Below are positions 1-10,394 of a stretch of DNA of 64,000 nt, piece by piece. Source of the stretch: Dictyophora rubrovolvata (taxonomy: Eukaryota > Basidiomycota > Agaricomycetes > Phallales > Phallaceae); contig CP114117.1 of the NCBI GenBank assembly GCA_029959195.1, forward strand, positions 2,914,001 to 2,978,000, in the 5' to 3' direction. A program made the position numbers and the translations under genes. How positions within the stretch are numbered: the stretch's first letter is position 1; each line of letters opens with the position of its first letter. The notes under the pieces were generated by a model. That model ran no database searches. It had not been told where the DNA came from and saw only the letters and a program-made list of their open reading frames with translations.

Positions 1-685
1 TAATAATGCGCCAACGCCGCCCATCGACAACGAACTTCTCATCAGATCGCGATGCAAATTGAAATGCAAGTCCATGTGCAAGTCTAACGGTCTACCAAAT
101 AATGATGACTCAATTTCGCTGGTTGAAAGCAGAACAAAGTAAGTTATTTTTATAGTACATATCTCAATGAAAAGTCGATCCAAATTCATTTCCTAAATTC
201 ACACAACGTGTTCTTAAGCTGAAAATCAAGATGTATATGGCAAAGAGCGCTGACGTTCTGGACTCAGTTCGTTCTTCCATTGACACTGCTTGATTCTTTT
301 TTACACGCTTATATAAATAACCGCAGTTAAACTTCGCTAACTCCTTGCTACTGACCGGACTTTTCCACATCCCGGTTTACCCTTTCTCCATTTGACTACT
401 ACCTGATGTAACCTCGCCCATATGCATGGTGATATAACTTGGAAACGTAATATGTTTATGCCACCCCTAGTATAAAGACGATTCTTTCTCTAGGAAAACT
501 GAGTCTTCTAAGTAAGAATCAGATAGTCTAATCTGACTTCAATCGTGCTAAATTCTTGGGATTCTTCTATCATGGACACTACAAAATATTCATCTACTGT
601 CTACTGTCATGTAATAACGCCTTAGTCTTCAAAAATTAGAATGAAAATTCTACTTTATCATTTATATGATGCAATTCAAATTGAA
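1..685. other. AT-rich stretch without a recognisable gene
   Basis: I see no coding exon, repeat or RNA gene here. Short open frames are present but have no codon bias, domain or splice context. It probably contains the 3' flank of the WSC gene to its right. Confidence 0.4.
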
Positions 686-714
686 TTACGTCGAGGATAA
701 TATCCTCGACGTAA
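673..714. repeat. Two adjacent perfect palindromes
   Basis: Positions 686-714 form a perfect inverted repeat: 14-nt arms (TTACGTCGAGGATA and its reverse complement) around a single A at 700. Immediately to the left, 673-687 is a second palindrome with 7-nt arms (AATTCAA / TTGAATT) around an A at 680; the two share 686-687. It lies just past the apparent 3' end of the WSC gene. It could be a hairpin terminator or processing signal, a dimeric protein-binding site, or the footprint of a lost element. Confidence 0.8.
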
Positions 715-1021
715 CAGACCATTGAGCGTAATCAAAGCCATCCCTATTCGAAATTATTGACGTGGACGCTTCGAGATCTCCCGATTGTCCCACCTTTTTT
801 GCAGTTTGGGCACCTTTCGGTTTTCTATAGCCCCTTTTTTTGAAAGTAAATGTAAGGACGAGTACAAAATACGTGTACATAGCAATTCTAGCTTCCTTTT
901 TTTTTTTGAAAAAAAAAATACATCTCATTAACATTTGCATTTTTCTCCCTAATCCTAGGTTGACGCTGCCTTGGGAGTAAACTCGTAAACTTGCCACTAA
1001 AGATTTTTGGCCAAAGTTCAA

Positions 1022-2151
1022 TTATGTAGACAAACAGTAGTTGTCAATGTTACTTACAACGCCGTGGTCTCCACAGATTTCTGATGAATTGAGAGAGCAA
1101 AGAGCAGTGCCCGGAGCAGCAGTCATGCGATCAGGAGACAGAGTATTTCCACATTCTAAAGAGAATAGGTTAAAATTCGCCCCTAGAATAGTAAGTAAAG
1201 CAAAATATTTTACCACAAACCTATGGTCAATAGACAATTAGAGTGTCCTTTCAGGAAGTTACTGTAGATTAACTTACACCACCGTCACTAATCGAGCACA
1301 AGGAACAACCCAAATCGACAGTGCACCACGTTAGACAGTTCTCAACGCTCCCAGAAGTGGTTTTCGTTCCAGCGATAACAGCTTCTACTACGAACGGTTG
1401 CGAGTTAGGCATCGTATTACTAGGTGAACAATTAAGACACAAGTTTGAAATAGGAGGAAAAATTTCAATTTACTTGAAGGATCCAACGAGGTCCCAAACC
1501 CCGGGGAGTCCGTCAGAGAATTGATTTACTAACGTAGGACCGTTAGCTTTTGTGAAAAGTGAAAGCACAGCTGAACCGCCACATATTTCGGCGGTGTTGT
1601 TTGGGCAAGGAAAGTTGCAGTTAGCAGAAGCAGATTGAGTTGAGTTATTGTGTAAAGAAGTATCGCAGTCTAAATTCCGACGTAATTCAACTATATTTCG
1701 GTTAATCCTCTGAATGGGTAATATGTACGTACAGCATTCCTGTCATTTGGGTGAGTAACGGTCAGACATCAGATTAGTTCTTGAAAATCATACCCTTCCA
1801 AACTCAGCACCAGCAAAAGGATAGTTACGCTCATCGCAAAATTGGATACAGTTTTCTATTGTACTAAATACCGGGTCAAAATATGATGCGGCGTCCAGAG
1901 TTCTGTCCCCGGGATTATCTCTATTGAACGTCGGGGACGACAAACATATCATAATTGAAGCCTTAGACAAAAAGGGGGAGATAAGCTTACGTCCAGCATC
2001 CTAAAGAGGACCATCCTGAGGGCAACTAGTCAATATATGTCAGATTACCGAACCGTTCTCCCCAGAGGAGGAAAGTGCTTACGGCAAACACAGCATTCTC
2101 AACGGTGAACAAAGCAATTGCGGTTACAATGGAAATGGTATAGCGTAACAT
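1022..2151 (-). CDS. Secreted protein with tandem WSC domains
   Basis: The start at 2151 opens a 23-residue signal peptide ending NAVFA, followed by a donor. The next exons read GWSSLGCWT, DNPGDRTLDAASYF, then STIENCIQFCDERNYPFAGA and EFGREC, ending in CNFPCPNNTAEICGGSAVLS. This is the order and Cys spacing of a WSC domain. A second, more divergent unit follows (VENCLT, then ECGNTLSP and SSEICGDHGVV). WSC domains bind carbohydrate and occur in fungal wall sensors and secreted oxidases; no catalytic domain or transmembrane helix is visible here. The first domain has ECFELRR where ECYCG is usual, so one cysteine may be missing or an exon border may be wrong. The 3' end is uncertain; I took the first in-frame stop after the second unit. 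Six or more short exons are needed. Confidence 0.6.
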
Positions 2152-3140
2152 CCTCAGTTGGAATAGGAGGAGAAAAAGGATCTGCCACGTTGGAAAAAAA
2201 AAAAAGCAAATCAGGCCTTCATTTATGGGTGGATATAGGTGGAAATTGAGAGAAAATTACTATCTTACAAGTCAGAGTTCTGCTTCGAGACCAGGGGCAT
2301 CACGTCAACGACTCGCTTCCATAATTGACAGTTCCTGCCAATTTATCGATTTCTCTCCACCAAAAGGTTTCAGGAGACAAGTGGGAGGCAAAGTAAAGAT
2401 ATTAGAAGTGTCTCATCGTCTGATGGTGCCTCAGTAAATATGTCATTTCTACAGTGATGCTCTGTCAGAGGATCTTATTTTGAAACAACAAATTGTTCTT
2501 CTGCTTAGACACGCTTGGAGTTTATGACAGTTGGCAGACACGATTGTCCAAGGAAGAATAGAGCACGTCGATACCTGACATGATTTCCGTCTGATGGGAT
2601 TCGATAGGTGAGAGTTGCGAGCGGAAAAAGAGATAAGAGGGCTGTATGGAAAGCGCACAGACCCTGCCGAGCGACGGCAAGCCTGTTGTTTTGTTGTCTT
2701 GGAGCGAAGATTGATATTTTGTCAGAAGTACTGGGAGCAATATAAGACCTGCGTGGTGTGAAAGCGATAAACATAAAGTTTGCCAGGGGGGCACAAGGCA
2801 ACATCCCTCGGCATTCGACAACGAGTACTGGGGTCCTTAGCGGACATCTATAGAAGAACATGACTATGAAAGACAAGGAGGGGAAAGTGTTGTCGGTAAT
2901 AAGCAGGCTAATATGTATATGTATCAAACATCAACAAGGCTATTTACCATTACCGAAACACAAGAAGAATAAACGGGGCTGGCTTTTGAAGAAGGAGCGA
3001 AACTGTAATGATAGCGAGCGTTCAAGATAGAACACGAATCCAAGCATCCGAGATCCTGAGAGAAAAAAAAAAGAAAGAGAGAGAGAGAAAACATGCATTG
3101 TGTGCCGAAGGTTGTTTGAAGATACATTTAATGGTCATAT
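2152..3140. other. Intergenic, no supported gene
   Basis: This spans the promoter of the WSC gene and the 3' flank of the membrane-protein gene. Minus-strand open frames of 99 and 140 codons overlap one another around 2505-2927 without splice signals or recognisable motifs, so I do not call them. A short GA-rich microsatellite lies at about 3061-3090. Confidence 0.4.
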
Positions 3141-4468
3141 TTACACCTCGGCTACACCGGTATACTGTCCATGATTGCTCACATAATTATTAGGAAGTGG
3201 AGGCATTGGTTCGCTAAATGATGCGACGTAACCGTTATTATGACTGTCCGAACTTTTGTATGTAGTAAGTGATGGCGCAGGCGTAGTAGGGAATGTACTT
3301 GGGTCAGCTGGATCCTATGACTCTTTTTAGAACAAAGTTAGCCAAAACAGACAAGAGAAACATACGTAGAGCTTTAATTCGTGTACAGGTGGTGGAGCCA
3401 TAACTGTGGAGAACGCCGGATTCAGAGGTGCGGGACTTGAAGTAGTATCAAACATTGTCTTCTCAGAAGTATGGCTACGGTAGTCCCTTCTCCGCTTGAT
3501 ATAAAAGTAATAGGAGAAACCCGCGATGATGATAATCAACACAACACCTCCAACCACACCTCCAATTATCGCCCCAAGATGACTATTGCTATTGCTATTG
3601 CTACTACCGTTGCCATTGCTATTGCCAAGGCTTGTTTCCGTTGGAACAGGTGGAGCTCCTCCGGAAGTGGAGTTGCCATCGCTTACATCCGGTATTCCTG
3701 CATTATGAACCGACAAGGCCGAGTTAGGATTGAACGTGTTGCTTGCCGTAACGTTGAGATACGCCCAAGCCGGTACATCCACGCCGGGAGGTAGCGCCAG
3801 AGGATAAACTGACACTGATACGTCGTGGTCGCTACAGTTCTCTTTCCAGTTGTCCCATCTGCGCGAGAAAAAAAGAGGTACATGATTACAACAGCCGAAT
3901 GGATAACAACTGACTTACGTAGTATATTCCCTGTTCTGGCATACGGAACAAGCTGCTACCATAGAGTACACAACTGAACTGCAGGTGCATTCGGTGGATT
4001 GCTGACCTGTCGGGCCTGAATAGTCTGAACCTGGTGGAAGAGCAGGGATGTTCCAGTCTAAAAGAAAGAGACATTAAAACTAGGAACAAAACATTCAACA
4101 CGCTTCATACCGCCTCCATTGCATACCGCCTCCAGGCTTGCAGAAACTGCAGCCAAAAATCAGCGATGCAACGACATGATTGAAAATAAAAGGTATCGCA
4201 CCTGCACAAGGACTTAATCCATTCTGATTAAAGGTCTTATAAGAGATATGACAAGTTTCTTTTAGCTCAAACCATCCATCACAGAGATATGTTGTCAATG
4301 AGACATACCCACTCAGCCGTAGTACAAACAGCCGATGTCGTCTACAAACACTTCCATAAAAAGGGTCGTTTGATATTCAAAAGGGTGAGGAGTACTTACG
4401 GCGTCCCCCATACATCTCGTGAACAACAAAGATACGAAGCTTAATACGCTTAATTGATACCAGAACAT
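3141..4468 (-). CDS. Cys-rich single-pass membrane protein
   Basis: The start at 4468 gives a signal peptide (FWYQLSVLSFVSLLF core). The Cys-rich ectodomain follows in short exons: TSAVCTTAEW, SYKTFNQNGLSPCA, VSASLEAVCNGG, then NIPALPPGSDYSGPTG, ECTCSSVVYSMVAACSVCQ and WDNWKENCSDHDVSVSVYP, then ALPPGVDVPAWAYLNVT. After a Ser/Asn-rich stalk comes a transmembrane helix of Gly/Val/Ile residues (about AIIGGVVGGVVLIIIIAGF) and a basic stop-transfer KRRR. The last exon ends TGVAEV and stop at 3141. This arrangement recurs in Agaricomycete surface proteins of unknown role. It sits between the WSC gene and GH92, so a wall or surface function is plausible, but that is inference only. Confidence 0.75.
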
Positions 4469-4824
4469 TGGAAGATATTAGCAGGAAGAAAGGAGGTGGA
4501 GAACGAACACACAATTGAACAAATCCCACTGGTTACGGCCAGTGCAGCCCGAGGCGGCTAGCAACGGTGGAACATGATGTACATAGCTAGCTTTCTCACC
4601 CAATGTTCTTGATTTACTATCGAAAGTGTCATCATTTAAGGGTAAGGTATTTGGGGTTTTACAAGGGTTGAAGGGCAGTTGCAAAGACGGCTCGTTTCAG
4701 AGTGAGATAGAACTTGCCCAAATCGTCATGTCACGCTGTGACAGAACTTCGGACCTCGGTGGAGACGCTCGATAGCGTTGATTCGTAGTAACTACTAGTA
4801 AGGAAGAAAACAACATGAATATTC

Positions 4825-7800
4825 TTATAAATCACCATGTACAACGGTCACACCACCAGAAGAACCCCATGGTTCCGGCGTATTGCTCATTTCAAAAACC
4901 AATTCTCCCCCATTAATAATGTCCTCGTGGGATAACAAGGGCTGGTTAATGGGCTTCCCATTCAGCGTAAGCGATCGCACATAAGGTTTAGTCGGCGCAT
5001 CCGTTGCAGTAATAACGAGCGTTTTACCGTTCCCCGGAAATTTGATGGTGGCTTTATCAAAGAAAGGAGATCCAACGACGTATGAGGTACTGGATGGGTT
5101 CACCGGATAAAACCCTAGAGAAGAGAATAGATACCATGCGCTCATTTGTCCACAATCTTCGTTCTAGAAATAGCGGTCAGTTTTTCAGACCCGGCGTACA
5201 ATTTGTACATAAATAAAAAATGACTTGCGCCAGAAAGTCCGTCTATAGTTGAATTATAATTCGCAACGGCGATGGATCGAATACGGGTTTGTCCTTTTTC
5301 TGGAGCCCCCGCCAATGCATAAAGATAAGGAATATGATGGGATGGTTCATTTGTCTGATCGTTATGCCCTGAAAATATGATTGATCCTTTGAGAAACTTG
5401 AAGGGAAATATGACCGTTGGGGAAACGAACCTCCATCAAAATGTTCATCTAGGAAGGTCACAAAAGAATCATTTCCTCCTTTTAACTCAACTCTAAGGGA
5501 ATAGAATTATGATATACACTGAGAAGTCTTTTCTTTTTACTCACAGTCCGGGAACATCATGCATGACATCAAAAGTGTAAGCCCATTTATCTCCTTCAGT
5601 CCAGCCGACATCCTCTCCAGCAAACGAACCATTACTAAACCTAGCCTCCATGAAGCCAGTCTGATTATTGAATATCTTCCGGTAATTGCCGGAACGGGCG
5701 AGGAGGAGGTCCGCCACGTCATCATGCCCGGTCTGTCGCGCGACAACGGACACAGCAAAATCGTCAACTATGGATGTGGCGTCAGGGCTGGTGGGGAAAA
5801 AAAGTGCCTTAATACCAGGGAGATTTACAGGAATAATCCAATGTTCTGGATCCTGCTTCGCTATGCAGGTCAGCTCCTACAAAGCCTTTCTCAGCATACA
5901 CTGAAGAAAGTCCGGCACGAGCTTCGACGCCCACTCCTTCCTGCCTATCGTAGTATCTGAACAAAATTTGTAAAATAGAAAAAAGCATCGAGTCTTTTCC
6001 CCTTCTTACTGAGTTGTCGTATCGTTGACAGGTGGCCTTAAGAAGAAGAAAATTATGTATTAGTTATGGAATAGACAATAGTTGCAAGTATCAAGACTTA
6101 CACGGTGGCATCTTTGTAGACACCCGCGTATGCAACATCGGTATCGAATCCAGTGACGCCCTTAATCATAGCCTCGGCGATTAAAGAATCTACATGTGTA
6201 GCAACCTACAAAACTTGAGATAATTCTACACATTCGCAAAATTTTGTTCACATACCATAATGTTGGTCTCTACAATATTTTTCCACATTGGTAGCCATCC
6301 CCCCTGAAAAGAAAGGGGTCAGGGCACGAACATAGACGCACTACACGCTATGTGCAAACAACCTCTTGAAAATCTTGAAGCATTGAAGTAACCATGCTAG
6401 GCATTCTTTCAGGAGCAAAGAAAATCTCCCAAGCCCACTATTATATATGATTAACGGATAGAAAATTTCATCAATGAAAAAAGAAATAACCTCAGCTCTG
6501 TACGTATCCCAAATTGAATAAGCGGTATAACTACTGCCTGTGTGTACCTGCACAAGACGCAATAATTATGAGACTAAACATATGCGAATGAACAAATGTC
6601 CATTACCTGATCGTCATAACCACTGTAATAACGTCCGTCTTCGTCCTGTTCGTTTGGGTACTGAAGGGTATGGAAAAAAGCAGTGTAAAACGTGGTCTTT
6701 TGGTCATCAGTTGCACCTTCCAATTGTATAAGCTCCAATTTCTCAGCCCAGGCTTTGCGGGTATTATAAGCCGTCTCTTCCAAGGACATCCCATCTGGAA
6801 TCTCATTATCAAGATTCGCCCTTGCTTGGTCGACAGATATAAATGAAACGCCAACACGGACGTCAATTTGAGTCACGTTCTCAGCAAATCTCACATATCC
6901 CATGACTTGCTGATCTGTTCGATTCGTCTCGTTCTCGTGTGGAGTATCATTTGTCGCTGTTCCCCATGATATAAATGGCGCGGAAAACCGAGCCACGAAA
7001 TAGCCTGCGAAGTGGTCCGCTGTGAAAGGACCAAGAATGTCATCCTGTCGTTCGGGATTGCGACCGGATATTTCTTGAGTTGTAGGTGAGATGGCGATAT
7101 CCCCGATATTGATGGCTATCCGGGAGACATTGTTGCTAACTACGGTATTCCGGGAGGCTTGCACAATTACATGAGGCTGGGAAACGTTTTCGAATGTAAA
7201 CCTTAAATGACCAACACGGGATGCTGAAAAAGAAAAAGAAAATAGACTTGAACTCCCTGATCATCAATATTTTTTTCTGAATATGAAAGCTCAACTGGAA
7301 GTATGCTCGGCGAAGATCATTCCACCTGTTTCCGGGTGTAACCTTACGCTGTAATACGACGCGGTTGCAACTTCTTCATCATGAGAAAACGGAATGCCCC
7401 GTTCTTCGAAAGATGGAGTTACAGATCCGACTCCAGGAGCAATGATAACAGTGCCGGATTCACCTGTTGTCATTCATTCAAAAAGACTTACTCGGGGTAT
7501 ATAGCATTGTTGGCAAGAAATCTCTCACCCATCCAAATTGCGGGTTGATGGGTCCCTTGGAAGCCGTGGATCTGGGTGTCCGTCTGATTATAGGGAGTGA
7601 CAGATACATAATTTTCACGAGTCTGGGCAACCCATCTTGTCATTGCAAACGGCGGAGCTTTGGAATCGCTATGAGCTTTTGAATGACCAAAGGATGAAAA
7701 GAGTACAAGGACCTACCTGTGGAAGGAATCATTCCTCCAGATCCATTCGGACTGTCTCCACCATTTCCAATCATGCTACACGTGTCTTAGAATGAGTTTT

Positions 7801-7982
7801 GGAAGAGCTCAGCGCGATGGTCTGAAAATTAAAAAAACCAACGGGTTCACATGATCCACAGCATCACTTTGTGGTGTTCCGATAGGATAGTCTGATGCAG
7901 GCGAATGGTCATTTGTGAAAGCACTCAGGACAAGTGCGACATATTGGGCAATTTGCATGAAATGTAGTAAAGGACCTGGCAT
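4825..7982 (-). CDS. GH92 alpha-1,2-mannosidase, secreted
   Basis: Glycoside hydrolase family 92 enzymes are calcium-dependent exo-alpha-mannosidases that trim mannan or N-glycans. The start at 7982 gives a signal peptide (QIAQYVALVLSAF core). The family's N-terminal signature follows as VDHVNPL and then IGNGGDSPNGSGGMIPST, with the substrate-domain opening in the next exon. The C terminus carries the diagnostic block EDCGQMSAWYLFSSLGFYPV near 5085-5155 and ends VTVVHGDL. Length (about 800 residues once introns are removed) is normal. Introns are numerous and short. In a fungus the likely role is extracellular mannan or glycoprotein turnover. The next gene upstream is RidA, about 395 bp away, on the same strand. 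Confidence 0.92.
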
Positions 7983-8376
7983 AGTGGATGATCGGTTAGG
8001 ACCGGCGATACCAGCTATTTAGAAGATGAAAAAAGATGAACCTCCACCTATTTATCTTCATCGACGCCACTGAGTAACGCTACCGCATGGTAAGAATTTC
8101 AGAACATACCCCCAATGTGATGAACACTTTATATTCGATGCACGCACAATTGTGGCGCGTCAGAGCTAGAATTTAGAGTCGCGTGACCGGCGTTTATTCA
8201 ACCAGTCACATGGAGAATCGCCGCTTTCTAATTCTTCCAGCGCGATGTCATTTGACTATGACGCTGTTAGTTCATTTTATTCTTATCACAAGAATATTCA
8301 ATTTAAGTTGGTCCATTTCCCGCTCATTGGGTCAAGACGCTCAACAAGATAAGCCTTGGAATCGTTCTTTAAATAA

Positions 8377-9005
8377 TCATTCAGGAATCTCCGCGGTACA
8401 CTCGATCTCAACGTCGGCCCCCATCGGCAGCGTGGTCAGTCCGACACATGTACGAGCGGGCAGAGTGTCCTTCTCGAAAAACTGCCGAGACAAGTATATG
8501 TATCAGTCCACCAAACCCTGGTAGGCAAAATAAAACGTCAAATGCGGCCTACTTCGGCATACACCTCATTCATCGGTGCAAAATCCCGAGCCATATCTCT
8601 CAAATAAACATTCGCTTTGACAATGTGTTTCAAATCAGAACCTGCGGATCTGAGAATGGTCGCGATATTTTCAAGAGCGGCTCTCTAAATCAAGAAGGTA
8701 ATATCGATGTGCTCAAAATCAGCAGGGATCGTACACTTCTGACATATTCTTCTTTCGTACAGTTTGTGCTTTGACACCGCCTTCGACAATCTGGAAATTG
8801 CGATCACAACCGATATTGCCTGATACATATATCATCCCTTTGGAGATCACCGCTTGAGCTAAAAAAAAATCATCAAAACCATTGATATGTAGTTAGTGCT
8901 TTTCGCGTTGCATGTTGATAGCACAAACATACAAAAAACTGGCAATGTAGGAAGAGCCTCGGGTGTATAAACAATAGTTTTTGTGACGGACTTCGAAGAA
9001 GACAT
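8377..9005 (-). CDS. RidA/YjgF-family enamine deaminase
   Basis: RidA proteins hydrolyse reactive 2-aminoacrylate and other enamine/imine intermediates released by PLP enzymes. The start at 9005 gives MSSSKSVTKTIVYTPEALP. Spliced exons read AQAVISKGMIYVSGNIG, RAALENIATILRSAGSDLKH, VKANVYLRDMARDFAPMNEV and, at the C terminus, LPARTCVGLTTLPMGADVEI ending ECTAEIPE. The conserved Arg of the P-A-R-T motif, which binds the substrate carboxylate, and the G-A-D-V-E-I-E block are present. About 130 residues, typical for the family. Its start lies 130 bp from that of the oppositely oriented DUF1746 gene, so the two probably share a promoter region. Confidence 0.9.
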
Positions 9006-9135
9006 TGTGGGCGGAAGCAACTCTGATATTCTCGACTCAGGTATGGTCGAAGCCTGTTCCTGTTTCAGACTCCGCACCTTGCCCACTGCGTGGACCAAGC
9101 GTTGACCAAGTCGGACAAGGCGTCGTCATGCGATT
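9006..9135. promoter_or_regulatory. Compact divergent promoter, RidA/DUF1746
   Basis: Only 130 bp separate the two start codons on opposite strands. No clear TATA box is visible. Confidence 0.55.
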
Positions 9136-10065
9136 ATGCGACAATATGCTCAAAGATTACACATTATGCATTCTGTTCAGTGATATTCTCTTTCTTCAGA
9201 CTTCGTACTAATGTTATGTACTTTCAATTCCCCAGCTTAATCGACTACTATACCACCTGTTTATTCTGTCGTTCTTGTCCTCGCCTTCATTATTGCAACT
9301 GCTAGCCCGTGTTATCGCACAGTTTCAGATTCTCAGGCCACGGGAAATTGATCCAGAGCGAAGTATGAGATTCTGGGTTATCATCCTCTGCTGTGCCAAT
9401 GTCAGCAGCCTTTTTACCCATGCCGTGTATCGGACATCGCAGAGTAGTATTTATCGAGGAATAGTTTTAGATTTCATTGGCACAGGTTCGTGTGTAGTTC
9501 TCGTTTACGATTTAGGAGCTAAAGTCTACGCCCGTTCTTTTAGCGAATTTAACATCAAAGACACAACTTTTGATGCTAGATTTTCTCATAATCTTCTTTC
9601 AATTTGTTGTATTGTGTGTAAGCTACGAGACATCACTTGCCAACGCATTACAATCTACACAAGATCCTCTTATTCCAGTCATTCGAACTGCGGGTGAGGA
9701 CCTTATGATTATCGAGCAGAGTAGTGTTGCTTCCTGAACGCTGACGACGTTCAATGGCTTTAGATGACGACGCATTACCCCCCAAAACAGAAGTTCAGCA
9801 CCTTGTACTACACCTACGACTCCGTCCAACAATCCGCCGCATCCGTGACCCACCACCTGTAATACCACGCCAATCCAGTGATCTTCCCTTGCCCAACACA
9901 ACCCGAGCCCTGTCTGCAGGCAGAATACCCCTCAGTCTCCTCTTCCCAACTTTATTCTTTCACCGCAGAGCGCCCACTACCGCCGAGTCGAATCCACGGC
10001 CTGAATCCGATCATGCAGACAATGAACCCACCACACCCGTCCCGGGAAGCTTTGACACATCGTAA
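9136..10065 (+). CDS. DUF1746 family membrane protein
   Basis: The start at 9136 reads MRQYAQRLHIMHS. After a first intron ending at the CCCCAG near 9235 comes LNRLLYHLFILSFLSSPSLL, then LARVIAQFQILRPREIDPER and SMRFWVIILCCANVSSLFTH. A second intron (about 9486-9543) restores the frame to ANLTSKTQLLMLDFLIIFFQ and SYETSLANALQSTQDPLIPV. A third (ending near 9761) leads to a disordered Pro/Arg-rich tail ending GSFDTS. Block order and wording match fungal DUF1746: hydrophobic helices around an RPREID-type motif and a Y-E-T-S-L motif. Function is unknown to me. It faces away from RidA and converges on the twin-CX9C gene, with only 56 bp between stop codons. The first donor (GTTCAG) is unusual, so the first exon is the least certain part. 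Confidence 0.85.
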
Positions 10066-10121
10066 ACTACATAATATGCATTTCCACCATCACCCTCTTG
10101 GCCCTTTTTTTATTTTTATTT

Positions 10122-10394
10122 TCACCATTTACGCTTCAACTGTGAGTTTTGAAGGAAATGTCAGTAGATTATATACGTAATAATTTGCAATGGAAGTGAA
10201 ACACAACTCACAGCGGTCTGTAAACACGCTTTGAACTGAGCAAATTCGGCAGCGCACATATCCCTCCCAGCATCCTTGTAAGACGCAAGTACGCATTGTC
10301 CATATACTTTGGCCTGTGCTGAGCAAGTTATGGTGGAAGCTGTCGCCAACTTCCCAAGTGGAGATTTTTTGAAAGCTGCTGATGTGGAGGACAT
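10122..10394 (-). CDS. Twin-CX9C (CHCH) protein, NDUFAF8-like
   Basis: The reading MSSTSAAFKKSPLGKLATA leads into CSAQAKVYGQC and CAAEFAQFKAC, two CX9C motifs separated by 13 residues, and after one intron (10140-10211 approximately) ends ALKRKW. Twin-CX9C proteins are imported into the mitochondrial intermembrane space by Mia40 and fold as a disulfide-bonded helical hairpin. Sequence between the motifs (VYGQCV...F-x-x-C) resembles the complex I assembly factor NDUFAF8. Complex I is present in filamentous fungi, so that role is plausible but not proven; another small CHCH protein cannot be excluded. I chose the ATG at 10394 because the core starts close to it; an in-frame ATG at 10472 would add 26 residues. 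Confidence 0.7.

Noticed and set aside
2505-2927. 140-codon minus-strand frame
   Set aside because: Overlaps a second frame of similar length on the same strand, and neither shows a domain or supporting splice sites.
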